Source: JBFLVN01 sp040758475 (GTDB lineage: Bacteria; JAGRBM01). From it: a DNA stretch of 9,346 nt. The DNA is taken from positions 1-9,346 of the forward strand of contig JBFLVN010000143.1 in the NCBI GenBank assembly GCA_040758475.1. Direction: 5' to 3'. Below the pieces are notes generated by a model. That model was not told the origin of the DNA, ran no database searches, and saw only the letters and a list, made by a program, of their open reading frames with translations. Each line of letters starts with the position of its first letter. Position 1 is the first letter of the stretch. This document shows, in pieces, positions 1 through 7,041 of this stretch. The translations under genes were made by a program, and so were the position numbers.

Positions 1-1
1 C

Positions 2-1480
2 TGCACTACCACTTGCACGGCTACCGTGCAGCTCCCCGCGCCCAACGGCGCCTTCGACATCCGGGCCTATCTTTTCCTGGTGGATGAGGGGATTCTCCCC
101 CTGGGCACCGAGCTTTGGACCCACGTCTACTACGGCTCCGTCGCGGTGGGCGAAACGGATACGGACGCGACCCTGACGGCGCTGGATTGGAACGATCCGG
201 GGCAGGCAGTTCCGGGTACTTATGAAGCCATCCAAGGCAGCGTGAATTTCAACCTGCCCGACGATTCTTCCGATCCCCTCGGCTGCGCGCCGGGCGGCCT
301 TACCGGCCTCGCTCCGGAGGCCATCCTCACCGCTTTCGACGCCGTGACGAACGTCCCCCTGGCCATGGTCTACGCCGACGGCGAAGGGGAATACAATTTT
401 GGAAATCTTCTTCCTTCGGGCCGCGACATTTACGTGCAAGCGGTTTACCCGGGCACCTCGGCCGCCCCCTTTACGCTCTTTGAAGGTGGCCTTTTCGTCA
501 ACCTGAACCGGCACGTGGGCGCCCGCCAGGACCCGGACGCGGCCCCCGTCCTCGTGACGGCGCCGACGACCGGCCACAACCTCACGCTGGATACGTGCCC
601 CCTGCGGGGCGCCGTGCAGGTCTCTTTCGAGACGGAAACCGGCGTGCCCATTGCCATCGGAAACACGTCCACCTCCGGCACGCTCCTGGGCGCGGCCGCC
701 GCGGGGGGCCTTCCCTTCGAGATCGCCATCCGGCACACGGACGGTTCCCAGCTTCCTTTCGATTTCCTCGTGGACGCTTCGCACGTTTACAGCGGCGAGG
801 GCTCGCCCCCCGCGAGCTTCGGGCTTTTTGAGGATTTGGGCAGCGTCGTCCGCTCCCTTCCCACGTACCAGTTCTCCCTCATCCCGCCAGTCTTGGGGGG
901 CGGGCTCTTCGTCGTATCCGATACGAACGCGCAGGTTTCGGACATTCCCGATCCGGCGGACCCGTGCGTCACCTTGGGGATTCAAGCCCCCTGCGCCTTG
1001 AGCCGTCCGCTCAATGCGATGGGCGGCGCTTCGGACATCTGCGATCCCGCGGTGATAGCTTCGTGCAGCCCGGTCCCGGCGGTTGAAATTATCGACACGG
1101 CCATCGTGCCGGGCGCGACGAGCGACGTGCTCGTGACGATCCGGCGCCCCTCCGGCCCCACGGCGTGCCTCGTCGACAGCGCCACCGATACCTTCTATTT
1201 CACCCATTTGAACGATCTGGATTCTTTGGGAACCGGCCTCATGCAGGCGGGCCTGCGCGCCCTTCCTTCGGGCGCGCCGCAGCAGGGAGTTTGTGATTAC
1301 GTAGCAGCCAACGCCGCCCTTCCCGCGCCGTTCGACACCACCGACCACTTCGTGTGCCTGGGCCTCTCGGACCTTGCGAACGGGAGCTACAGCGTTTCCG
1401 TGGCGGCGACGGAGCTTTCGGTCCTATATACGAGCTGGGCCAGCACGCCCGTCTCCTTGAATTGCGTGGATGTGAACCCC
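2..1480 (+). other. N-terminal Cys-rich beta-domain region of the giant protein
   Basis: This stretch encodes about 493 visible residues ahead of the Ig-like array. Residues about 98-143 read like a carboxypeptidase-regulatory or SdrD-B type domain: a strand with TAFDAVTNVPL, then YADGEGEYNFGNLLPSG and a closing strand IYVQAVYPG, matching the family pattern of a 'tD.dG.Y.f.nLp.G' turn. A weaker relative follows near residues 191-220 (GAVQVSFETETGVPIAI). Residues about 314-482 are Cys-rich, with a closely spaced CDP...SCSP pair, and have a beta-sandwich look. The first visible codons encode CTTTCTATVQLP, which is already mid-domain. Only the first subdomain assignment has sequence support; the rest is unassigned. 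Confidence 0.5.
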
Positions 1481-4400
1481 GGGGCCGGCGCCACCCAGCT
1501 CGCTTTCGGTACGGCGCCCCGGTCCTACGAATACATGGGACAGATTTGGCAGACCTTCACCGTCGAAGTCCGGGATGCCTTGAACGCCCTCGTCACGGGA
1601 GATAACTCGACCCAGATCACCTTCACCAAGACCAGCGGCGAGAGCCCCTCCATGTCGGCGGGGACTTTGGTCCAGACGGCCATTGGGGGCGTCGTTTCTT
1701 TTAGCGATCTCGTCTATTCCAACAGCGTCCAGCTCGAAACGGTCGGTTTCGACATCACGGCATCGGGGCTCTTGGGCCTCACGGGGAATTCCGTCCAGAT
1801 GGCCTCCCCGCCCAACAATCTCGCCCTCGGAACGCCGCCGCTCGATTACGTAGCCAACCAGACCCTTCCGGCGTTCACCATCGAAGTGCGCAATGCGGTA
1901 AATGGCCTCGTTTCCGTGGATGACGATACCCAAGTGACCCTGAGCCTCTTTGGCGGAACGGGGAGCATCACGGGCACGCTCACGCGGCAGGCCAACAACG
2001 GCGTCGCGACCTTCGACGACATCCAGTTCGATACCCCGGGCATCAAGTTCGTCGATTTCACGGCGCCGGGCCTGACGCCCATTTCCAACCTCCGCCTCGT
2101 GATGTCCGGCCCGGCCGACCACCTCGCCTTCGGCATCGCCCCTCCGGGAACGGCCGTGGACGAGCAGGCCTGGGCGAGCTTCACGGTCGAAGTGCAGGAC
2201 GCCTCGAACTTCGTCGTCCCGACGGCCACGCACCTCATCACCATTACGAAAGACCCGCTCATCGACAATTTGTCCCTCTTTACGGCCGGGACGAGCGTGA
2301 ACGCCGTGGGCGGGATCGCGACCTTTAGCGCCCTCGTCTACAACTCCGTCGGGCCGGTGGCCGTCGAACCCACGGCCTTCTTTGTAAATGCCCCGGGCGT
2401 CACGGGCATCGGCAGCACGGCCATCAATATTTTCCCGCTCGCCGGGGTTCCCTACGAACTCCAGATCAATTCGGCCATCCCCGGCACCGTGGACGAGAGC
2501 GCCACCTGGAACGCGATCACCGTGGGGGTTTTCGACTTCTACGGCGATCCGGTTTCGGGAGATTCGGGCCGCGGCATCACCATCGGGGAATTGGGGGGCG
2601 GCTCCTTCAGCGGGACCCTCACCCAGTTCACCTCGGCCGGGCAGGCGGTCTTCGACGACCTTTCCTATTTCCCATACCAGAACGATCTCGACTTCGATTT
2701 CTTTTCCTCGGGCCTCCAGGGGGCTTCCGCCCAGATCGACGTCCTTCCGGTCCCCGTTTCGCTGGCTTTCGGAATATCCCCTCAGGAGTCGGAGACGGAA
2801 GACACCACCTGGCAGGCGTTCACCGTCGAGGTGCTCGATTCCCAGGGCCTTCTGCTCTCGGGCGACAATTCAACCCAGGTGACGATCTCCCTGGCCTCCG
2901 GCACGGGGGCGCTTTTTGGGACGCTCACGGAGCAGGCCGCCAGTGGGGTCGTGACGTTCGACGACGTTTCGTACAACATCGCCGAATCCATCACCTTCGA
3001 CCTGACGGCCCCGGGCCTTACGGGAATTTCCGGAACGAACATCGTCATCGTTCCCGACAGCGGCGCCACGCAACTGGCTTTCGGCACCGCCCCGCAACCG
3101 GCCGAGCCCGAAAGCGCGAACTGGGCGACGTTTACCGTGGAAGTGCGGGACGCCGGGGGCGCCCTCGTTACCGCCGATAACACCACCGACATCACCATCT
3201 CGCTCGCCACGGGTTCGGGCTCTTTCTCGGGTACGCTGACCAAGCAGGTTTCCGGCGGCGTCGCCACCTTTGACGATCTTTCGTTCTTCCCCTACGGAAG
3301 CATCACCTTCGACGCCACTTCGAGCCCGGTGCTTACGCCCATCACCGGCGTCGGCATGACGATCACCGCCGTTCCCTACGAGCTCACCTTGGACGTCGAA
3401 TTCCCCCTGACGCCGCCCTTTGTTGAAGGGAATTTCTGGAACGGGTTCGTAGTGGACATTCTCGATTCCCAGGGTTTCATCCTCACCAGCGACAACACGA
3501 CCCAGATCACCGCGGCGCAGGCCAATCCCCCCTTCGGCATCTTGTCCGGCACCTTGACTCAACCGGTTACAAGCGGACAGGCCTTTTTTGGCGACATCAG
3601 TTTCGACCTCGCCGCGTACGTGGATCTGGAATTCACGGCGGATTATCCGGGCGTGCCGCCCCTCAACGTGACCGGCATCCCGGTCCTCTACAACGACCCC
3701 GTCCTGCTCGTCTCCGACGGGATGGAATCGGCCTTTCCCCAGCTCTACAGGGTGAGTCCGTCGGACGGCTCCACCATATCTTCCGTGAGCACGCAGGACC
3801 GCTACGGCGCCCTGGCCAACATGCCGGGAACGCCCGACCTGTGGGCCACCACCACCGGGCAAGTCCCGGGGGAACTTGTGCTCCTCGATCCCTTGAACGG
3901 CGCTCCCCTCCAGCGTTTCGATCTGGACGAGGCCATTTGTGCGCATCGGAACTTCGAAGGCCTCGCGGCCCACGCGTTCGACGCCGATCTCCTTTACGCG
4001 TGGAAGAAGGACGAGCGGACGGATGTCCCCTCGCTCTTTGATTTCGACCTCAATGTTTTGCCGGGAGATGAATTCCTCTCCGAAATCGGGGAGACGGGCG
4101 GCGGTAATCTGGGCGGCGCCCTGGCCGTCGCGCCTTCGGGCGGGCCCCTCGCGCCGGGGACGATCGTTTCGGCTGTCCGGGGTTCCAACGGCACTGCCGC
4201 GGGCCTGGACTTCCTCGATCCCAACACGGGCGAAGTCCTTTCCGCCGTAGGGCCTACTACCGGCCCCGGTGAGATCGCGGCCCTCGCCTTCGCCAATATT
4301 CCTTCGTTTGGCGGCTGGGTGCTTTTGGGCGTTCACGACAATGGTTCCAGCCAGAGCCTCGTCCGGATCGACACCAGCTCGGGGAGTATTATCGCGACAC

Positions 4401-6895
4401 TGGGTCCCCTTCCGGCGGATACGAGCGCCTTGGCCTGGTCCCCTTCAGGCTGCCCGGAGAGCGGGAAACTCTTTTCGGCCACCGATACCTGGACCTCGTT
4501 CCCCTCGGCGTACCTCTACGAAATCAGCACATTGGATTTCAGCGCCACGCCGCGTGGAAGCGGCGGTCCCATCCAGGCCGCCGGAACTCCCTACGCCATC
4601 ACGGCGCTCACGGTGGCGGCCGACTGCGTGATGTACGCCGCGACCGCCGCCAACGCTTCCGACATGAACACCCTCTACCGGGTGAGCAGCTTGCTCCAGG
4701 TGAATACGGCTTCGCCCGAGTCTTCCACCTATTTTGTTTTCTCGCTGGCGAGCTCTTCCGGCTGCACGAACCACCCAGACGTGGACGACCTCACGGTGGT
4801 GGGTGGCGTCCTCTATGCCGTGGAGGAAGTCCCTTCCTACCCGAGCCCTTACCTACAGGTTTACTCCGTGGACACCCAGACAGGCCTCCTGACGCCCTCT
4901 TTCCAGGGGGTCTATTCGGGCAACGGCATGGGCGCCATCGGGACGCTCTTCGAGCCCTTCGGTTCGCGTGAGGCGTTCATCGTCAACGAAGCCCGCAGCA
5001 ATGGGAACTTGCTCGAATACAACCCCACCAGCGGGGGGTTCTCTTCCCTGTGGACCCTTTCGGACGGTGGCTTGGACTTAACCGTCCGCGCCATGGACGC
5101 GCTCGGCGGATATAGCGGCTTGGTCGATTACCAGCAGTTTTTCTTCGTTCTGGATGAATCCATTACCTCGGATTCGCTGGCTGTCTTGGATCCCTTGGAT
5201 GGTTCCGTAGATGTCATTGGCGGGAACACCCTGAGTTCCGACGCCGACGGCATTGCCTGGTACACCTGGGAGGGGACGGGCGACGCCAGCGATTTCCGGG
5301 CCCTCTACGCGGCGAGCGGCGGCGACGGGGGAGGGGGCGGCATTCCCGCCCTCTACCAGATCGACACGCTCACGGGCATGGCTGTTTCGAAAGTTTCCCT
5401 CACCCGTTTCGTGGGCGGGCTGGCCGACGCGGGCGATTACGCCAACTTCTGGGCCACGACGGTGAACGAGCCCCGCGGCCAGCTCCTCTCCATCGACCGT
5501 TTCACCGGCGCTGAGACGGTCATCGGCGACCTGGACGAGGATTCCTGCACCCACGCCAATCCCTACGACCTGGAGTACGAAACCGGCGGCACTCCGGTCC
5601 TTCTGCAGCAAGATCCCCGCAACGGCGTCATCTCCCTCCACGGCATCGCCGAAGCCACGGGCGAGATGGTGGAGCGGGCGGAAGTGGCTCCCGACGATCC
5701 GAGCTATTACGGGGCGGGTATCGTCCTCGACCCGCTCGATTCCGTTCGGGCGTACGTCTCCACCCGGGGGGCGGACGGTTACACGAACCTTGTCGCCTCT
5801 TTGACCCTCATCGATGTCGAGACGGGGGCGATTCTCTCCGAGATCAGCCCGCAGCAGTGCTGCGGCGCCATCCGGGCCCTGGCGGCGGACAACTCCGGCA
5901 CGATCTGGGGGGTGTTGGAGGATTTCAATCTCACCCCCCCCCACCAGCTCGTAACGATCGATCCCTCGGACGGCGCTATCACCCTCGTCACCGGTCTTGC
6001 GACCGACGTGAATTCGCTGGCTTACATTCCTACAGAGTGCGGCGGTCCCTCCGCCGGCCTCCTCTTTGCGGCGGTGGGGGGGTACGGCCTCAGCTCTACG
6101 GGTGACCTCTACTCCATCGACCCGCTCGATCCGTCGCCGAATCTGGTGGACCAGCTTCTGGATGCCACGGAAGGCGCTGTCCCCATCGCCGCCCTGGCCG
6201 GGCCGGCCATGGATGGAGAGTGCGGGACGGGGCCGTTCCTGCGGGGCGTCACGGGCGCGGCCTACGCCACCGATCCTTCCGGGCCCTACGAGAGCTCCCT
6301 GGTGGACATCGACCCCTCCAGCGCTTTCGTGTCCAACTTCCGGACGCTTCAGACCCTTACCGGGGGCGGGGGCTGCCCCAATCACCCGTTCATCGACGAC
6401 ATCGCCTTGCACAGCGACGGCTACCTCTACGCCTGGGACGAAGTGAATGCGTACCTGGGCCCCTACGGACAGGTCTACCAGGTCGATACCGGGACGGGAA
6501 AGCTCACGCCCCTTCCCAACCTCACCCAGACGAGCGGAAGTGCTTACAACGGCGTCCTTTATTCGGATGGGTTCGATCTCGTCGCCATCGAGAATGGCGT
6601 GTGCGGAACGCGCGGATACGTCGACTTCTTCACGAACCTCGGCCAGTTCTATACCACGAGCTCCAGCAGCGGATCGAATTGCGAAGATCTTACCGGTGCC
6701 ACTTTCGATCAGGCGGGGAGCGTCCTGCACGGCTCCTCGATTTTCTATTCGGAAGGCCCCTCTGCTTGGCGTTTTCTCCGGGACGATTACAGCTGCGAAG
6801 GCCCCTGCGGTTTCAGTCAGATCGGTGACGACGACAACCTTCCCGAGGAGATCGACGCCATCGAATGGCTGTATTACGTGTGGACGTCGGATTGA
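2..6895 (+). CDS. Giant modular extracellular protein, Ig-like repeats plus duplicated beta-propeller-like modules (5' partial)
   Basis: The frame is open from the left edge to TGA at 6893-6895, giving 2,297 visible residues. The GTG at 26 (residue 1 below) is not a credible start: open codons precede it, it lies inside a beta-rich domain, and no signal peptide follows. The gene therefore begins upstream. Domain order: Cys-rich beta domains (to about 490), seven Ig-like repeats (491-1223), propeller-like module A (1224-1757) and module B (1758-2289). The chain is rich in Thr, Ser, Gly, Asp and aromatic residues and poor in Lys, with many cysteines, as expected for an exported, disulfide-stabilised protein. 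No catalytic motif is recognisable. There is no C-terminal membrane helix, LPXTG, PEP-CTERM motif or RTX repeat; it ends in VWTSD. A structural, adhesive or ligand-binding surface role is inferred from architecture. I do not recognise a named family for the whole protein. Confidence 0.93.
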   Translation, partial: CTTTCTATVQLPAPNGAFDIRAYLFLVDEGILPLGTELWTHVYYGSVAVGETDTDATLTALDWNDPGQAVPGTYEAIQGSVNFNLPDDSSDPLGCAPGGLTGLAPEAILTAFDAVTNVPLAMVYADGEGEYNFGNLLPSGRDIYVQAVYPGTSAAPFTLFEGGLFVNLNRHVGARQDPDAAPVLVTAPTTGHNLTLDTCPLRGAVQVSFETETGVPIAIGNTSTSGTLLGAAAAGGLPFEIAIRHTDGSQLPFDFLVDASHVYSGEGSPPASFGLFEDLGSVVRSLPTYQFSLIPPVLGGGLFVVSDTNAQVSDIPDPADPCVTLGIQAPCALSRPLNAMGGASDICDPAVIASCSPVPAVEIIDTAIVPGATSDVLVTIRRPSGPTACLVDSATDTFYFTHLNDLDSLGTGLMQAGLRALPSGAPQQGVCDYVAANAALPAPFDTTDHFVCLGLSDLANGSYSVSVAATELSVLYTSWASTPVSLNCVDVNPGAGATQLAFGTAPRSYEYMGQIWQTFTVEVRDALNALVTGDNSTQITFTKTSGESPSMSAGTLVQTAIGGVVSFSDLVYSNSVQLETVGFDITASGLLGLTGNSVQMASPPNNLALGTPPLDYVANQTLPAFTIEVRNAVNGLVSVDDDTQVTLSLFGGTGSITGTLTRQANNGVATFDDIQFDTPGIKFVDFTAPGLTPISNLRLVMSGPADHLAFGIAPPGTAVDEQAWASFTVEVQDASNFVVPTATHLITITKDPLIDNLSLFTAGTSVNAVGGIATFSALVYNSVGPVAVEPTAFFVNAPGVTGIGSTAINIFPLAGVPYELQINSAIPGTVDESATWNAITVGVFDFYGDPVSGDSGRGITIGELGGGSFSGTLTQFTSAGQAVFDDLSYFPYQNDLDFDFFSSGLQGASAQIDVLPVPVSLAFGISPQESETEDTTWQAFTVEVLDSQGLLLSGDNSTQVTISLASGTGALFGTLTEQAASGVVTFDDVSYNIAESITFDLTAPGLTGISGTNIVIVPDSGATQLAFGTAPQPAEPESANWATFTVEVRDAGGALVTADNTTDITISLATGSGSFSGTLTKQVSGGVATFDDLSFFPYGSITFDATSSPVLTPITGVGMTITAVPYELTLDVEFPLTPPFVEGNFWNGFVVDILDSQGFILTSDNTTQITAAQANPPFGILSGTLTQPVTSGQAFFGDISFDLAAYVDLEFTADYPGVPPLNVTGIPVLYNDPVLLVSDGMESAFPQLYRVSPSDGSTISSVSTQDRYGALANMPGTPDLWATTTGQVPGELVLLDPLNGAPLQRFDLDEAICAHRNFEGLAAHAFDADLLYAWKKDERTDVPSLFDFDLNVLPGDEFLSEIGETGGGNLGGALAVAPSGGPLAPGTIVSAVRGSNGTAAGLDFLDPNTGEVLSAVGPTTGPGEIAALAFANIPSFGGWVLLGVHDNGSSQSLVRIDTSSGSIIATLGPLPADTSALAWSPSGCPESGKLFSATDTWTSFPSAYLYEISTLDFSATPRGSGGPIQAAGTPYAITALTVAADCVMYAATAANASDMNTLYRVSSLLQVNTASPESSTYFVFSLASSSGCTNHPDVDDLTVVGGVLYAVEEVPSYPSPYLQVYSVDTQTGLLTPSFQGVYSGNGMGAIGTLFEPFGSREAFIVNEARSNGNLLEYNPTSGGFSSLWTLSDGGLDLTVRAMDALGGYSGLVDYQQFFFVLDESITSDSLAVLDPLDGSVDVIGGNTLSSDADGIAWYTWEGTGDASDFRALYAASGGDGGGGGIPALYQIDTLTGMAVSKVSLTRFVGGLADAGDYANFWATTVNEPRGQLLSIDRFTGAETVIGDLDEDSCTHANPYDLEYETGGTPVLLQQDPRNGVISLHGIAEATGEMVERAEVAPDDPSYYGAGIVLDPLDSVRAYVSTRGADGYTNLVASLTLIDVETGAILSEISPQQCCGAIRALAADNSGTIWGVLEDFNLTPPHQLVTIDPSDGAITLVTGLATDVNSLAYIPTECGGPSAGLLFAAVGGYGLSSTGDLYSIDPLDPSPNLVDQLLDATEGAVPIAALAGPAMDGECGTGPFLRGVTGAAYATDPSGPYESSLVDIDPSSAFVSNFRTLQTLTGGGGCPNHPFIDDIALHSDGYLYAWDEVNAYLGPYGQVYQVDTGTGKLTPLPNLTQTSGSAYNGVLYSDGFDLVAIENGVCGTRGYVDFFTNLGQFYTTSSSSGSNCEDLTGATFDQAGSVLHGSSIFYSEGPSAWRFLRDDYSCEGPCGFSQIGDDDNLPEEIDAIEWLYYVWTSD
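1496..3694 (+). repeat. Seven tandem Ig-like repeats (about 105 aa each) encoded within the giant gene
   Basis: Seven units start at nt 1496, 1817, 2120, 2453, 2759, 3071 and 3377 (residues 491, 598, 699, 810, 912, 1016 and 1118), each 101-111 residues long. The shared pattern is an opening LAFGtaP (YELxI/YELTL in units 4 and 7), then FTVEVxD, then DNsTQITis, then GTLt, then a GxatFdDlsf strand and a closing TapGLtgis strand. This is the common bacterial Ig-like or filamin-like repeat of large surface proteins. Units 5 and 6 are closest to consensus; units 3 and 4 have diverged in the DNsTQIT segment. DNA-level identity is low (short shared strings such as cgacccagatcacc in units 1 and 7), so this is an old array. 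Such repeats usually act as rigid stalks holding a terminal domain away from the cell. Confidence 0.85.
3695..5296 (+). repeat. Beta-propeller-like module, copy A
   Basis: Residues 1224-1757, about 534 long, contain eight or nine hairpin signatures of the type 'xxDxxxGxxx', for example RVSPSDGSTIS, LLDPLNGAPLQ, RIDTSSGSIIA, YSVDTQTGLLT and VLDPLDGSVDV. These alternate with small hydrophobic strands, as in propeller folds of the PQQ/YVTN/DUF4394-like kind. Cysteines lie at 1305, 1476, 1534 and 1580, and each has a counterpart in copy B. Landmarks are LWATT (1272) and GCTNHP...DD (1579). No Ca-binding DxDxDG loop or enzymatic signature was found. The fold is inferred from repeat pattern; the correspondence to copy B is read directly. 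Confidence 0.7.
5297..6892 (+). repeat. Beta-propeller-like module, copy B (C-terminal)
   Basis: Residues 1758-2289, about 532 long, correspond to copy A over their whole length. LYAAS...ALYQIDTLTG matches LLVSD...QLYRVSPSDG. FWATT...GQLLSID matches LWATT...GELVLLD. GDLDEDSCTH matches FDLDEAICAH, GCPNHPFIDD matches GCTNHPDVDD, and QVYQVDTGTGKLTP matches QVYSVDTQTGLLTP. The last residues (DAIEWLYYVWTSD) match the end of copy A (DGIAWYTWEGTGDASD), so the protein stops exactly where the module stops. Copy B has extra cysteines (the CC pair in QQCCG, and GVC, NC and CEGPC), which suggests additional disulfides. A Gly-rich stretch (GGDGGGGG) lies near its beginning. Confidence 0.7.
5934..5942 (+). 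repeat. C9 homopolymer tract inside the giant gene
   Basis: Nine consecutive C bases occur in frame, within the segment encoding NLTPPHQL of module B. It is the longest C or G run I noticed; the others are six or seven long. A gain or loss of one base would frameshift the protein about 320 codons before its end. Confidence 0.9.
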
Positions 6896-6899
6896 AGAA

Positions 6900-6974
6900 C
6901 TCACCCCCTCCTTGCGTCCTCCCCCGCTAGCGGGGGAGGAGGGCGAAGCCCGGAGGGGGTTTCATCGGGGTGAG
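6900..6974. repeat. Nested REP-like palindromic element downstream of the giant gene
   Basis: The core at 6917-6940 is a perfect 24-nt self-complementary sequence centred on gctagc, with arms tcctccccc/gggggagga. It is enclosed by outer arms accccctcc (6903-6911) and ggagggggt (6952-6960). A mini-hairpin gggc-gaa-gccc (6941-6951) sits between core and right arm. A further arm pair, ctcacccc (6900-6907) with ggggtgag (6967-6974), competes with the outer stem. This multi-arm C-rich/G-rich arrangement, just after a stop codon in a convergent gap, is typical of dispersed REP/BIME-type elements. It has no T-tract, so it is not a classic terminator by itself; it could protect the 3' end of the mRNA. 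Confidence 0.65.
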
Positions 6975-6979
6975 AACGC

Positions 6980-7013
6980 CGGGCCTCCCTTTCGGGAGGC
7001 CCGATTCGTTTTT
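6980..7013 (+). terminator. Rho-independent terminator of the giant gene
   Basis: A perfect 10-bp stem, cgggcctccc (6980-6989) with gggaggcccg (6994-7003), closes a 4-nt loop (tttc). A T5 run follows at 7009-7013 after a 5-nt spacer. It lies 85 bases after the stop at 6895. On the opposite strand the hairpin is not followed by T residues, so it should act mainly on plus-strand transcription, although a hairpin may still slow convergent transcription from the lipoprotein gene. The remaining gap bases, 7014-7041, show nothing further. Confidence 0.75.
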
Positions 7014-7041
7014 GACGGAGAGCTGATTTTAGAAAGCGGAA

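Noticed and set aside
26..28. GTG at 26 as the true start of the giant gene
   Set aside because: The frame is open to the window edge, the upstream codons (CTTTCTAT) look like the same domain, and no signal peptide or ribosome binding site is present.
2870..4336. 488-codon antisense open frame
   Set aside because: It is an antisense shadow crossing the end of the Ig-like array and the start of propeller copy A, with low-complexity basic composition and no recognisable motif.
5078..6904. 608-codon open frame on the minus strand, antisense to the giant gene
   Set aside because: It mirrors a GC-rich plus-strand gene whose translation shows clear repeats and domains; the antisense product is Arg/Gly/Val-rich with no coherent domain pattern and no start-site signal.
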